Source of the DNA: Tellurirhabdus rosea
GTDB taxonomy: Bacteria > Bacteroidota > Bacteroidia > Cytophagales > Spirosomataceae
DNA length: 64,000 nucleotides
Direction of reading: 5' to 3'
NCBI RefSeq assembly: GCF_026278345.1
Contig: NZ_CP111085.1
Span: forward strand, 2,306,001 to 2,370,000
Shown here: piece after piece, positions 8,247-18,603 of the stretch
Layout: each line of letters begins with the position of its first letter
How positions within the stretch are numbered: position 1 is the first letter of the stretch
The notes under the pieces: generated by a model
Told to the model about the DNA's origin: nothing
The model's input: the letters and a program-made list of their open reading frames with translations, nothing else
Databases searched by the model: none
Program-made: the position numbers and the translations under genes

Positions 8247-10193
8247 CTATTGCGCTTCGCCTTTCCAGGTGTTGTTGCCCGGATTGATGTCCGGCAACTG
8301 CTTGTCGGGGTCCACTGTGACCGTCCGGACGGCCGTCGTCGTGTTGGCCTTGAACGTCCACTTACCGCCGCGCTGCCAGATTTCGACCGGCAGGCTGACC
8401 CGAGTTTTCTTGCCGTTGGTTTCCACCACTTCCACCGTCGTCGGCATCGCCATTTTTTCCAGGTTTTCGATGGTCACCAGCGAGCCTTTGGTCGGGGTGT
8501 TGTCCACATATTTCACGTTCTGCACCGACTGGTCGAGCTTGTAAGTCTCGAAGAAATAGCCTTTCCAGAACCAACCCAGGTCTTCGCCGGCGGCGTCCTC
8601 GATGGTCCGGAAAAAGTCGTGCGGTGTCGGGTGTTTGAAGGCCCAGCGGTCAACATACATCCGGAACGCGTAATCAAACCGGTCTTTGCCCAGCACCACT
8701 TCGCGCAGCAGCTTCAGGCCCATGCCGGGTTTGTAGTAACCCATGATCCCCAGCGACTGGCTGTTTTTGAGCACGTCCGGCGTGGTCATGATCGGCTCGT
8801 CGAGCTGGAACAGGGCCGGAGCGATGTCGTGCATGGTCGCCCGGTCGTTGTTGTACTCGCCGTTATTGAAGGCCTCCGTGGACAGGATGTTGATAAAGGT
8901 GTTGAAGCCTTCGTCCATCCAGGCGTACTTCCGCTCGTTGTTGCCCACGATCATCGGGAACCAGTTGTGCCCGAACTCGTGGTCCGTCACGCCCCAAAGC
9001 CCGTCTTTTTTCGAACGCCAGTGGCAGAACACGATGCCCGGGTACTCCATGCCGCCGACGATGCCAGCCACGTTGGTTGCCACCGGGTACGTGTATTCGT
9101 AGATGTATTTCGAGTAAAACTCAATCGAGCCTTTCACGTATTCGGTCGAGCGGCCCCAGCCGTCGCGGCCGTCGCTTTCCACGGGGTAAGCCGACATCGC
9201 CAGCGACTTTTTACCGCTCGGCAGGTTGATGCGGGCGGCGTCCCAGATGAACGCTTTGGAAGACGCAAACGCCACGTCGCGGGTGTTCTGGCAGCGGAAT
9301 TTCCAGGTCAGCGTGCCCGATTGTTTCGGACGGCTCTGCGGGCTGGTCACTTCCTCCGCCGAGCGCAGCATCACCGTTTTGTCGGAGTTGCGGGCCTGCT
9401 CCAGCCGCTGCCGCTGCTGGGCCGTCAGGACTTCCTGCGGGTTGGTCAGCTCGCCGGAACCGACCACGAGGTGGTTCCAGGGCACCGTAACCGAGTATTC
9501 GATGTCGCCGTAGTCGAGGTAAAACTCCCCGGCGCCGAGGTACGGAATCACGTTCCAGCCTTCGATATCGTCGTAAACGGCCATGCGCGGATACCACTGG
9601 GCCAATTCGTAGACATTGCCGTTTTTGGTCGGCTGGATTCCCAGACGGTCCGAGCCGTAGGTCGGGATCAGGAACGAATAGGCAATCCGGATTTTGACCT
9701 CCCCTTTCGGCTCCAGCGGTTTGGCCAGACGGAGCTGCATTCGGGTGTCGGTCACGACGTAATCGGCTTTCTGCCCGTTGACCTGCACGGCCCCAAGCTG
9801 AAAACCACCCGCGAAGCCCTGGTTGCCGAAGCGGCCGCCCGAGGTCGGGGTGGTCTTGGCCGCCCGCGACGTATCAGCAAAGGCGTTCTGGTCCAGGTTC
9901 ACCCACAGAAACGGCAGGGCTTCCGGGCTGTTGTTCTTATAAGTAATCTCCACTTCGCCGCTGAGCGTGTTTTTCACATCGTCCAGCGTGACGTTCAGGC
10001 GGTAGTCGGCGCGGTTCTGCCAGTAGCGCGGGCCGGGCGAGCCGCCGCCGGTGCGGTAGTCATTGCCCGGCTGCATGTTGAACAGCGGGTGAAACAACTC
10101 CTGAGGGTTGTACTTCGAGGTTGATGAAGTGCTTTGGGCCTGTACCTGACTGAATCCCATCAGGCATCCCAAAAGGATAGCGACTTTTTTCAT
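8247..10193 (-). CDS. M1-family zinc metallopeptidase, secreted
   Basis: A 648-residue protein starting [20 protein letters not shown], a Sec signal peptide. The zinc site is HEFGH at residues 405-409 with the third ligand Glu428 in MDEGFN, the exact HExxH-x18-E spacing of M1 peptidases. The N-terminal beta domain ([24 protein letters not shown]) fits; the usual exopeptidase GAMEN motif is replaced by a [10 protein letters not shown] segment. It probably works in the periplasm or outside on peptides. The start at 10193 is chosen over an upstream ATG because it begins the signal peptide. It is followed by a hairpin and a terminator, so it is likely transcribed alone. Confidence 0.92.
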   Translation of the reverse strand: MKKVAILLGCLMGFSQVQAQSTSSTSKYNPQELFHPLFNMQPGNDYRTGGGSPGPRYWQNRADYRLNVTLDDVKNTLSGEVEITYKNNSPEALPFLWVNLDQNAFADTSRAAKTTPTSGGRFGNQGFAGGFQLGAVQVNGQKADYVVTDTRMQLRLAKPLEPKGEVKIRIAYSFLIPTYGSDRLGIQPTKNGNVYELAQWYPRMAVYDDIEGWNVIPYLGAGEFYLDYGDIEYSVTVPWNHLVVGSGELTNPQEVLTAQQRQRLEQARNSDKTVMLRSAEEVTSPQSRPKQSGTLTWKFRCQNTRDVAFASSKAFIWDAARINLPSGKKSLAMSAYPVESDGRDGWGRSTEYVKGSIEFYSKYIYEYTYPVATNVAGIVGGMEYPGIVFCHWRSKKDGLWGVTDHEFGHNWFPMIVGNNERKYAWMDEGFNTFINILSTEAFNNGEYNNDRATMHDIAPALFQLDEPIMTTPDVLKNSQSLGIMGYYKPGMGLKLLREVVLGKDRFDYAFRMYVDRWAFKHPTPHDFFRTIEDAAGEDLGWFWKGYFFETYKLDQSVQNVKYVDNTPTKGSLVTIENLEKMAMPTTVEVVETNGKKTRVSLPVEIWQRGGKWTFKANTTTAVRTVTVDPDKQLPDINPGNNTWKGEAQ

Positions 10194-10226
10194 AGAACAG
10201 CGGCGGACGGCCACATCCGCCAGAAA

Positions 10227-13200
10227 TTAATGAGTCAGGGTTTCGGCAGACATGGCCGTCTGCCGTACTTCAATAAGGGCTTCGTACAGAATCTCCGCCG
10301 GGTGCTTCGCCTTGCGGCCCGTTCCGTCCTTGATCTGGTGGCGGCAGCTCGTGCCCGGCGCGGCAATGATTACCTCCTCGGGCTGCTGACGCACCGTCGG
10401 GAAAAGCACCAGCTCGCCGATCTGCATCGAAATATCGTAATGTTCCGCCTCGTAGCCAAACGAGCCCGCCATCCCGCAGCATCCCGACGGGATGAGGTGA
10501 ACCGTGTAGTTTTTCGGCAGCGACAGCATCTTTTTGGCCGGAACCAGCGACGAAACGGCTTTCTGCTGGCAATGCCCGTGCAGTTTCATCAGCTTCGGTT
10601 CGGTCGTGAATGAATCGGACGTGATGCGTTTCGCGTCGATTTCGCGGGCCATAAATTCTTCGAACGTCAGAGCCACTTTCGCCAGACGTCCGGCGGCTTC
10701 GGCCAGTTCCTCGCTGACCAGGTCCGGGTATTCGTCGCGGAAGGTCAGAATGGCCGAGGGTTCGATGCCGACCAGCGGCGTTTCTTCCGAAATGACATCC
10801 TTTAACAAACGAACGTTGCGGTCCGCTATTTTCCGGGCCTCCCGCAAAAGTCCTTTCGACAGCGACGCCCGGCCCGATTCGCCATGCTCCGGAATGATTA
10901 CCTCGTAGCCCAGTTCTTCGAGCAGCATTACCGCCTTCTGCCCTACTTCTACGTCGTTGTAATTCGTAAACTCGTCGCAGAAAAGATAGACAAGGCGGGA
11001 AGGGGACGAAAGGGACGAGGGAGAGACGGTCGTCCTTTCCTCCTTTCCCCCTTTGCTCCCCTTCCTCCTTTCAAACCACTTCTTCAGCGTCGTCGAATGC
11101 AGCAGCGGCATCGTCCGGTCGGGATGGAAGCCGACGACGCGGTTGGCAGCCTTCCGCAGGGCGGGCGTCTCAAAAACGGCGTTGTAGGCCCAGGGCACCA
11201 GCGAAGCCAGACCCGACAGTTTCGAGAAATTAGCCACCAGCCGACTGCGCACGGGTACGCCGTTGGCATCGTAATAATGCTGAAGAAATTCGGCCTTCAG
11301 CTTCGCCATGTCCACGTTCGACGGGCATTCTGACTTGCAGCCTTTGCAGGACAGGCAGAGGTCCATCACGTCCTTGATTTCTTCGTGGTCGAAGCGGTTT
11401 TCCTTCGGCGAGCGCGTCAGCATTTCGCGCAGCATGTTCGCCCGCGCCCGGGTGGTGTCCTTTTCGTTGCGGGTCGCCATGTACGAGGGGCACATGGTGC
11501 CGCCCGACAGCTGCGTTTTGCGGCAGTCGCCCGAGCCGTTGCACTGTTCGGCATGCTGCAGCACGTCCTGATTCGGGTAGCGGAACACCGTGTTGAAGGT
11601 CGGCGTCTGCTGGCCCGCTTCGTACCGCAGGAACGTGTCCATCGGCGGCGTATCCACGATCTTGCCGGGGTTGAAAATGCCTTTCGGGTCCCAGGTGCGC
11701 TTCAGGTCGCGCATCAGCTCGTAGTTCTTCGGCCCGACCATCTGCGGGATAAACTCGCCGCGCAGCCGTCCGTCGCCGTGTTCGCCCGAGAGCGAGCCGT
11801 CGTATTTCTTGACCAGCGTCGCAATTTCCTCGGCAATCAGTCGGAATTGCCGGTGGCCTTCGCTGGTCTTCAGGTTGATGATCGGCCGCAGGTGAATTTC
11901 CCCCGACCCGGCATGGGCGTAGTGCACCGACGACATGCCGTTCTTCTTCAGAATCTCGTTGAAATCGCGGATAAAATCCGGCAGGTCACGAACGTCCACG
12001 GCCGTGTCTTCGATCACCGCCACGGCTTTTTCGTCGCCCGGCAGGTTACCCAGCAGGCCGAGGCCCGCCTTGCGGAGCGTCCAGATCTTCTTGCTGTCGT
12101 CGCCGAAAAGCAGGGGAAAATGGTAGCCCATGCCCGCGGCCCGGAGTTCGGCCTCCATCGCGGCGGCCAGTTTCTCGACCTCCGCCTTCGTGTCGCGGGA
12201 CAGATCCACGACCAGAATGATGGGGAATCGGTCGTCCGCCGTTTTCTGCACAAAAAAGCTGTTTTTGCGCTGTTCGGCATTCGTGGATGCCTGTTCCAGA
12301 ATTATATCGTCGATGAGTTCGACGGCGTAGGGCTTGTATTTGAGCGCCACCAGCGTCGCCCGCAGCGACTCGTCAATGGAGCGGCAGTGGATACAGACCA
12401 GCCCCGACTCCCTGGGCGGAACCGGCACCACATTAAGCTTGATTTCGGTCAGCAGGCAGAGCGTCCCTTCCGACCCGGCGATGAGGCGGCAGAAATTGAA
12501 GTCCGGCCCTTCCGGCGTGTACGGCGCGCAGTCGAGCAGCATGTCGAGCGCGTAACCCGTGTTGCGCCGTTCGATGGTCGGTTTGGGGAAATTCCGCCGG
12601 ATTTCGAGCACGTTTTCCGCATCCGCCAGCATCTCGTCCGTCCTCCGGTAAATCGCCCCTTCCAGCGTCGAAAGGCTATTTTTTATTTTTAATTTTTCAC
12701 TTTTAATTGACGTAAAAGTCGCCTCGCTGCCGTCGGCCAGCAGCGCCCGTACTTCGAGCAGGTGCTCGCGGGTGGAGCCGTACACGACCGAGTTGGAGCC
12801 GCAGGAGTTGTTGCCGACCATCCCGCCGATCATGGCCCGGTTGGCCGTCGAGGTTTCGGGGCCGAAATACAGGCCGTGCGGACGCAAAAACAGGTTCAGC
12901 TCGTCGCGGACGACGCCCGGCTGTACCCGCACCCAGCGCTCATCCTTGTTGAATTCGAGAATTTTATTGAAATGCTTCGACACATCCACCACGATGCCGT
13001 TGCCGACGACCTGCCCGGCCAGAGACGTTCCGGCCGTGCGCGGAATGAGCGAGGTGTTGTGTTCATTGGCAAAGGCAATGAGCCGTTTCAGATCCGCCTC
13101 GGTGCGGGGAATGGCTACGGCCAGGGGCATTTCGCGGTACGCCGACGCATCGGTGGCGTAGAGTGTCCGCATGGTATTATCCAGAAAAAGGTCGCCTTCC

Positions 13201-13292
13201 AGTTGGCCGGCCAGATGTTGAAGCGCTTGCTGCATGGGTAAGCCTTTGACGCCTCCGGGTTGTGTTTGCTCCGAAAGGTCATTCAATAACAT
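10227..13292 (-). CDS. FAD-linked oxidase with Fe-S and CCG domains (YdiJ/GlpC-like 2-hydroxyacid dehydrogenase)
   Basis: A 1021-residue fusion. Residues about 50-200 are the FAD-binding PCMH fold (PRTAGTSLAGQVVGNGIVVDV, GGMVGNNSCGSN); 280-560 the FAD-oxidase C domain (SGEHGDGRLRGEF); about 582-660 two cysteine clusters, CNGSGDCRKTQ...MCPSY and CLSCKGCKSECPSN; and 770-1000 a CCG/heterodisulfide-type part (HGHCQQKA, PSGCCGMAGSFGYE). This order matches YdiJ-like D-2-hydroxyacid (lactate or 2-hydroxyglutarate) dehydrogenases that pass electrons to the quinone pool. Two low-complexity insertions, at about residues 193-205 and 734-769, are encoded by 7-mer repeats and are not part of the family. 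Either Met1 or Met20 may be the start. Confidence 0.9.
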   Translation of the reverse strand: MLLNDLSEQTQPGGVKGLPMQQALQHLAGQLEGDLFLDNTMRTLYATDASAYREMPLAVAIPRTEADLKRLIAFANEHNTSLIPRTAGTSLAGQVVGNGIVVDVSKHFNKILEFNKDERWVRVQPGVVRDELNLFLRPHGLYFGPETSTANRAMIGGMVGNNSCGSNSVVYGSTREHLLEVRALLADGSEATFTSIKSEKLKIKNSLSTLEGAIYRRTDEMLADAENVLEIRRNFPKPTIERRNTGYALDMLLDCAPYTPEGPDFNFCRLIAGSEGTLCLLTEIKLNVVPVPPRESGLVCIHCRSIDESLRATLVALKYKPYAVELIDDIILEQASTNAEQRKNSFFVQKTADDRFPIILVVDLSRDTKAEVEKLAAAMEAELRAAGMGYHFPLLFGDDSKKIWTLRKAGLGLLGNLPGDEKAVAVIEDTAVDVRDLPDFIRDFNEILKKNGMSSVHYAHAGSGEIHLRPIINLKTSEGHRQFRLIAEEIATLVKKYDGSLSGEHGDGRLRGEFIPQMVGPKNYELMRDLKRTWDPKGIFNPGKIVDTPPMDTFLRYEAGQQTPTFNTVFRYPNQDVLQHAEQCNGSGDCRKTQLSGGTMCPSYMATRNEKDTTRARANMLREMLTRSPKENRFDHEEIKDVMDLCLSCKGCKSECPSNVDMAKLKAEFLQHYYDANGVPVRSRLVANFSKLSGLASLVPWAYNAVFETPALRKAANRVVGFHPDRTMPLLHSTTLKKWFERRKGSKGGKEERTTVSPSSLSSPSRLVYLFCDEFTNYNDVEVGQKAVMLLEELGYEVIIPEHGESGRASLSKGLLREARKIADRNVRLLKDVISEETPLVGIEPSAILTFRDEYPDLVSEELAEAAGRLAKVALTFEEFMAREIDAKRITSDSFTTEPKLMKLHGHCQQKAVSSLVPAKKMLSLPKNYTVHLIPSGCCGMAGSFGYEAEHYDISMQIGELVLFPTVRQQPEEVIIAAPGTSCRHQIKDGTGRKAKHPAEILYEALIEVRQTAMSAETLTH
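10987..11090. repeat. 7-mer repeat insertion inside the FAD oxidase gene
   Basis: The stretch is built of degenerate 7-mers, GGGACGA/AAGGGAC on the left and CGTCCTT/TCCTCCT on the right, forming an imperfect inverted repeat. On the coding strand it encodes ERRKGSKGGKEE then SPSSLSSPS, inserted between two conserved parts of the protein without a frameshift. The same peptide pattern occurs in two VCBS proteins of the window. Confidence 0.8.
12676..12712. repeat. A/T-rich 7-mer insertion inside the FAD oxidase gene
   Basis: The coding strand reads AATTAAA/AGTGAAA/AATTAAA/AATAAAA in 7-base steps, in a gene otherwise GC-rich. It encodes SIKSEKLKIKNS between LLADGSEATF and LEGAIYRR. Its composition is like the intergenic TTAAAAG elements (for example after lysS). 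Confidence 0.7.
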
Positions 13293-13781
13293 TTCAAGCC
13301 CTAAAATTAGGCATTTTCGGAGCTATCGTTCGTCATTTTAACAAAAAACCGGAGGATATAATTTCCCGGCGGTCCGGGCCGGGTCGGATTTAACCGCTTC
13401 TGACAGAAGCGGTTTCCGTTTCCGGCAAACTGAGAAAAAGGCTTCGGAAAAAGGAGAACGCCTGTTCAGGCCGCCCAAGTAACTACTTTTTGACAATGAA
13501 CAACTTAGGGTTTCCCCTATTAATTTTAGGTTTAGTCTTTTGTATTATAGAATTTAATTATTGTAATTTGCCGAATGGGTTCAGAAATATGTTCAATTAT
13601 TTCGCAGAGTGTTACCAAACTCGCTATTCTGTTCTACACAGGTACTGCCCAATTTGAGACTCGGATCGGAACAACCGCCGCAGTACATTTTTGCCCATTG
13701 GTTCACTCGAATCGCACTTGATTGTCCAGTTCTGAATGCCATCCTCACAGTTTATCGTTTCACTAACCTTATCATTAACCT
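13293..13781. other. Divergent intergenic region upstream of SusC1
   Basis: 489 bases between the FAD oxidase and SusC1 start codons. It holds a perfect 10-bp hairpin (13392-13401 with 13405-13414, loop GAC) in a GC-rich left half and an AT-rich right half (about 13488-13570) where the SusC promoter is expected. I could not fix an exact TAnnTTTG box. No 7-mer repeat element is present here. Confidence 0.5.
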
Positions 13782-16700
13782 ATGATGAATCATTATCTTC
13801 GATTCATTTGTAATGGAAAAACGGCTCGGGCCGGGTCTTCAGGGACACCGCTCCTCGGACAGATGGGCGTCATGCGTCTGTTCGCGCTGGCCGTTACGCT
13901 GGTCATGCTGTTTGACAGCCAGATTTCCTTCGCGCAGGGCCGTACCGTGACCGGTACGATAACGGATGCGTCCCGCTCCCCGCTGCCCGGCGTAAGCGTT
14001 CAGATAAAAGGAACGGCAAGAGGTACTTCTTCCGGTGCCGACGGTACGTACACCCTCTCCAACGTAGGCGAGGGCGCAACGCTGGTTTTCTCGTTCATTG
14101 GCTTCACCACGCAGGAAGTGCCGGTCGGCAACCGTTCGTCGGTGGATGTTCAACTCACGGACGACACGAAGGCCCTGCAGGAAGTGGTGGTTATCGGTTA
14201 CGGAACGCAGCGCGTTAAGGACGCAACGGGTTCGGTCGTGGCCATCGGTCCCAAGGATTTTAACAAAGGGGTCATTGCCTCACCCGAGCAGCTGCTCCAG
14301 GGTCGTGCGGCCGGTATCCAGATCACACCCGCCAGCGGTGAACCGGGCGCGGGCGTCAACATCCGGATTCGCGGAACCACGTCGATCCGGTCGAACAACA
14401 ACCCGCTCTTTGTCGTCGACGGCGTTCCTCTCGACGGGGGCGACGTGTCGGACGGTGGACGCGACTTCGGTGCCGGTACGCAGTCGGCGCGTAACCCGCT
14501 GACGTTCCTCAACCCGGATGATATCGAAAACATTTCGGTGTTGAAGGATGCCTCTTCGGCGGCGATCTACGGTGCCCGCGGTGCGAATGGCGTTGTCCTG
14601 ATTACGACCAAGCGTGGCAAATCGGGGCAGAGCGCGCTCAACTTCTCGGCGAACGCCAGCGTAAGCTCAACGCTGCGCCGCTACGATCTGGTGAAAGCGG
14701 CTGATTATGCGGCCGCCCTGCGTTCGGCCCAGGTAGACGTTACCTCGATCAACAACGCCGGCGCTTCGACCGACTGGCAGGATCAGATTTTCCGGACGAG
14801 CCTATCGCAGAACTACAACATCAACTACGGCGGCGGTAACGACAACACGCGCTACAACCTCTCGCTGGGTTATTCGGACCAGCAGGGTATCGTGAAGAAC
14901 TCCGGCTTGCGCCGGATCACCGGCCGCGTGAACGCTTCGCAGGACTTGTTCAACGACAAAGTAACACTCGACCTGCAGCTGACCACGTCAGGAATCCGCG
15001 ACAACTACGTTCCCAACGGGGACAATGCCGGTTATCAGGGCAACCTGATCGGGGCGGCTATTCAGGCCAACCCGACGTATCCGGTATACGATCAGTATGG
15101 CCGCTTCTTCAACCCGGATGGCTACGCTGATCTCATCGATCCGGCGACCAACCGGCCAATTCCCGGCTCAGGCACGGTACCCAACGGGGTGGCGTTCCGG
15201 AACCCGGTTTCGTTGCTGGAAGGGGTGAACGACGTAGGTACTACCAACCGTACCCTGGGGAACATCGGCCTTACCTGGCGGATCATCGACGGTCTGTCGT
15301 ACAAACTGAACTTCGGTATCGATAACTCGATGTCGGAGCGGCGCACTTCCATTCTGCGTAACCTGCCCGGCTTCAGCGAAAGCATTCTGCAGAACGCTGG
15401 GCGGGGCGTGATCCAGAACCGCCAGCGCAGCAGCCAGCTGCTCGAACACACCCTGAACTACAATCAGAAAATCGGTCCGGGTCAGTTCGACGGCGTATTG
15501 GGCTTCTCTTATCAGAAGTTCAACAACCAGGCCAGCTTCCTGCAGGCGCAGCTGTTCCAGTCGACGGCCGTGTTCCCGTATACCAACAACATGAACGCCG
15601 TGAACAACCAGGGCAGCAACAAGGCGTATTTTGCCGGTTCTGATCTGAACGAGAGCGAACTCCAGTCGTACTTTGGCCGGGTGAACTACAACCTCAACGA
15701 GAAGTACCTGCTGACCGCCACGGTCCGGGTCGATGGTTCGTCCAAGTTCGGTCCCAACAACAAGTACGGGGTTTTCCCGGCTTTTGGTGCGGGCTGGAAC
15801 ATCTCGGACGAAGCTTTCATGCAGGGCGTGAAGGAAAAAGGCGTCACGGCGAAGATTCGTGGCAGCTGGGGCGTCACGGGTAACCAGGAATTCCCGGCCA
15901 ACATCACGCCGGTGCGGTACACCTTCGACCAGAACAACAACGCCACCAACCGGGACATCGTTAACAACGACAACCTGCGCTGGGAGCAGACACGGCAGTT
16001 TGGCATCGGTGCCGACCTGACGTTCTTCAACGGCCGTCTGGGTGCAACCATCGACTACTTCGACAAGAACACCACCGACCTGCTCTTCGAAGCGGCCTAC
16101 GCCGCTCCGGCTCCGGCCCGTGCCCGCTGGATCAACCTGCCGGCCAACATTATCAACCGGGGGGTTGAACTGGGTATCACGTACGACATCGTGCGGGGAG
16201 AGAACTTCACCTGGGACGTGGCCGCCAACGGAACCTTCCTGAAAAACGAAGTTACTGACTTCACGGGTCTCTACAACGCCGGTGCCATCAACGGCCAGGG
16301 GCTGACCGGGGCATATGCCCAGCGCATCGTAGGCGGCCGTCCGCTGTTCTCGTTCTTCATGCCGACGTTTACGGGCTTCGACGCGAGCGGCTTCGGTCAG
16401 TACACCGACCCCACGCTGCAACTGGCGTATGTAGGTTCGGCCATTCCGACCTACAACTTCGGTCTGACCAACAACTTCGGGTACAAAGGCTGGAGCGCGA
16501 GCCTGTTCATTACGGGAGCGGGTGGCAACTACCTCTATAACAACACCGCCAACGCGATCTTCGTCAAAGGTAACCTTGGCGTAGGCCGCAACGTGACGAC
16601 CGACGTGGTGACCAACGGTGAAAACCGCCTCAACCCGCCGATCGTATCGACGCGCTTCCTGGAGAAGGGTGACTTCGTGCGACTGTCGAACCTGGTGATC

Positions 16701-16913
16701 AGCCGGGGCATCAACCTGCCCGCCGGCAGCGCCATCCGTGGCCTGCGTGTATCGCTGACGGGTCAGAACCTGCTCGTGCTGACGAAGTACACCGGTATCG
16801 ATCCTGAGGTGAACACCAACAAAACGCTGGACGGCATCCCGTCGCTGGGGATTGACTACACCTCGTTCCCGACCGCCCGTACGTTTACGCTGGGTATCAC
16901 CGGCACATTCTAA
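13782..16913 (+). CDS. SusC/RagA-type TonB-linked outer membrane protein
   Basis: A 1043-residue outer membrane transporter. After an extended N-terminus ending in the signal LFALAVTLVMLFDSQISFAQ, residues about 53-130 form a carboxypeptidase-regulatory-like domain (GTITDASRSPLPGVSVQIKGT). The plug follows with QEVVVIGYGTQ, GRAAGIQITPASGEPGAGVNIRIRG, NPLFVVDGVPLDGG and ISVLKDASSAAIYGARGANGVVLITTK, all SusC signatures. The rest is a 22-strand-type barrel ending in aromatic residues. There is no STN domain, so no anti-sigma signalling is expected. It is followed by its SusD partner 59 nt downstream and imports an unknown glycan or oligomer. Confidence 0.97.
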   Translation: MMNHYLRFICNGKTARAGSSGTPLLGQMGVMRLFALAVTLVMLFDSQISFAQGRTVTGTITDASRSPLPGVSVQIKGTARGTSSGADGTYTLSNVGEGATLVFSFIGFTTQEVPVGNRSSVDVQLTDDTKALQEVVVIGYGTQRVKDATGSVVAIGPKDFNKGVIASPEQLLQGRAAGIQITPASGEPGAGVNIRIRGTTSIRSNNNPLFVVDGVPLDGGDVSDGGRDFGAGTQSARNPLTFLNPDDIENISVLKDASSAAIYGARGANGVVLITTKRGKSGQSALNFSANASVSSTLRRYDLVKAADYAAALRSAQVDVTSINNAGASTDWQDQIFRTSLSQNYNINYGGGNDNTRYNLSLGYSDQQGIVKNSGLRRITGRVNASQDLFNDKVTLDLQLTTSGIRDNYVPNGDNAGYQGNLIGAAIQANPTYPVYDQYGRFFNPDGYADLIDPATNRPIPGSGTVPNGVAFRNPVSLLEGVNDVGTTNRTLGNIGLTWRIIDGLSYKLNFGIDNSMSERRTSILRNLPGFSESILQNAGRGVIQNRQRSSQLLEHTLNYNQKIGPGQFDGVLGFSYQKFNNQASFLQAQLFQSTAVFPYTNNMNAVNNQGSNKAYFAGSDLNESELQSYFGRVNYNLNEKYLLTATVRVDGSSKFGPNNKYGVFPAFGAGWNISDEAFMQGVKEKGVTAKIRGSWGVTGNQEFPANITPVRYTFDQNNNATNRDIVNNDNLRWEQTRQFGIGADLTFFNGRLGATIDYFDKNTTDLLFEAAYAAPAPARARWINLPANIINRGVELGITYDIVRGENFTWDVAANGTFLKNEVTDFTGLYNAGAINGQGLTGAYAQRIVGGRPLFSFFMPTFTGFDASGFGQYTDPTLQLAYVGSAIPTYNFGLTNNFGYKGWSASLFITGAGGNYLYNNTANAIFVKGNLGVGRNVTTDVVTNGENRLNPPIVSTRFLEKGDFVRLSNLVISRGINLPAGSAIRGLRVSLTGQNLLVLTKYTGIDPEVNTNKTLDGIPSLGIDYTSFPTARTFTLGITGTF

Positions 16914-16972
16914 CTGATTTTCCTAAACCTCAATTGATTGCTGAAATCCGTTGTCGTTTAACAAAAAAATAA

Positions 16973-18532
16973 ATGAAAAAACTACTTAATACACAGTTGA
17001 TTGCAGCCACCAGCCTGATTGTTCTGGGCGTTAGCTGCACGAATCTGGAAGACCGCGTACTGGACCGGCCGACGACGCTCAACTCGGGCGGGTCCGCGTC
17101 GGCAAACCTGGATCAGTTGCTGAACGGGGTATATGGTCAGTTGAACTCGTTCAGTGATCAGGCCAACGCCTACGCGATGCAGGAACATTCCAGTGACGAA
17201 ATGATGGGCCCCACGCGGGGAACGGACTGGGACGACTTCGGCACCTGGCGTCGTCTGCACCAGCACACCTGGGATGCGACGCACAACCAGATCATCGGCG
17301 CCTGGAACAACCTGAACACGGGTCTGTTCCGCGCGACGGAAGCCACCGCCGCCGCCGCAACGGCCAACAACACGTCGGTTCAGGCACAGGCACGGTTCCT
17401 GCGGGCTTTCTTCATGTTCCATATCGTGGACTTGTACGGCCAGGTGCCTTTCCGGGAAGCCAATGCCAGCTTCGACGATGTACCCCGCGTCCTGACGCGG
17501 ACCGAAGCGACGCAGTTCATCATCGACGATCTGACCTACGCCCTGGCGAACCTGCCGGCCGCCAAGAACCCCGGCCGGGCTACGCGCGACGCCGTTCGTT
17601 TCCTGCTGGCGAAAGTCTACCTGAACCGGGCGGTGTTTACCCAGAACCCGCAGCAACCGGCCGGACCGTATACGTTTGCGGCTGCCGACATGAACCAGGT
17701 GATTGCCAACTGCGACGCCATCATCAGCAGCAACAACTATACGCTGGAACCGGCGGGACAGTATTTCGACAACTTCCACTGGGACAACTCCACGCTTTCC
17801 AACGAAATCATCTTTTCGGTGGTCAACGAGCGCGGGTCGCCGCAGGCAAGTGTGCAGAACCGCTACCGCATGACGATGCACTACAACCAGCCGCTGGGCG
17901 GAGGCTGGAACGGCTTTACGACGCTGTCTGATTTCTACAACAGCTTTGAAGCGGCTGACCAGCGCCGGGGCGCGGCCATTCCGGGCCTGACCGACCGGAC
18001 CGGTATCCGGGCGGGCTTCCTGGTAGGACCGCAGACCGACCAGACCGGTCGTGCGCTTAGCGAACGGGGTGGGGCTCCGCTGAACTTCACGCCGACCCTG
18101 AACCTGCTCTACGCGAATGAGTCGAACGGTATTCGTGTCATCAAGTACCCGATCGACCCCCAGAACCCCGAAGCGCCGGGTAACGACTACGTCTTCTTCC
18201 GCTACGCCGACGTGCTGCTGATGAAGGCAGAAGCCATTCTGCGCGGCGGTACAGCTACCGGTGGCGCTACGGCCGCGAGCCTGGTCAACCAGGTGCGGGC
18301 CCAGCGTGGCGTAGCGGCCCTGGCTTCGGTTACGGCCGACAACCTGCTCGCCGAGCGGGGTCGTGAGCTGTACTGGGAAGGCTGGCGCCGAAACGACATG
18401 GTTCGCTTTGGCACCTTTACGCGCCCCTTCGACCAGAAGCCGACCACCACGCCCGAGTACCGTGTGGTGTACCCGATTCCGCAGCAGGCGCTCGACACGA
18501 ACCCGAATCTGAAGCAAAACTTCGGATACTAA
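16973..18532 (+). CDS. SusD/RagB family lipoprotein
   Basis: A 519-residue surface lipoprotein; the lipobox LGVSC places the acylated cysteine at residue 22. Motifs such as ARFLRAFFMFHIVDLYGQVPFRE, the TPR-like helical region and the C-terminal ELYWEGWRRNDMVRFG are typical of SusD (SusD-like_3 plus RagB domains). It caps the SusC1 barrel and binds the substrate at the cell surface. A strong terminator follows, so SusC1-SusD1 form their own transcription unit. Confidence 0.96.
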   Translation: MKKLLNTQLIAATSLIVLGVSCTNLEDRVLDRPTTLNSGGSASANLDQLLNGVYGQLNSFSDQANAYAMQEHSSDEMMGPTRGTDWDDFGTWRRLHQHTWDATHNQIIGAWNNLNTGLFRATEATAAAATANNTSVQAQARFLRAFFMFHIVDLYGQVPFREANASFDDVPRVLTRTEATQFIIDDLTYALANLPAAKNPGRATRDAVRFLLAKVYLNRAVFTQNPQQPAGPYTFAAADMNQVIANCDAIISSNNYTLEPAGQYFDNFHWDNSTLSNEIIFSVVNERGSPQASVQNRYRMTMHYNQPLGGGWNGFTTLSDFYNSFEAADQRRGAAIPGLTDRTGIRAGFLVGPQTDQTGRALSERGGAPLNFTPTLNLLYANESNGIRVIKYPIDPQNPEAPGNDYVFFRYADVLLMKAEAILRGGTATGGATAASLVNQVRAQRGVAALASVTADNLLAERGRELYWEGWRRNDMVRFGTFTRPFDQKPTTTPEYRVVYPIPQQALDTNPNLKQNFGY

Positions 18533-18570
18533 TCTGCATTCCCGATTCATACCGGGAATCTTTTATCAGA

Positions 18571-18602
18571 ACGGCAGCCCAACCCGGGCTGCCGTTTTTT
18601 TT
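18571..18602 (+). terminator. Rho-independent terminator after SusD1
   Basis: A perfect 10-bp GC-rich stem (18571-18580 with 18586-18595), loop AACCC, followed by a run of T residues. Confidence 0.92.
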
Positions 18603-18603
18603 G

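Noticed and set aside
8214-10124. 636-codon plus-strand open frame opposite the M1 peptidase
   Set aside because: Antisense shadow; the peptidase has a signal peptide and an exact zinc motif, while this frame has no recognisable domain.
13392-13414. Riboswitch in the SusC1 leader
   Set aside because: Only a simple 10-bp hairpin is visible; no conserved aptamer core was recognised.
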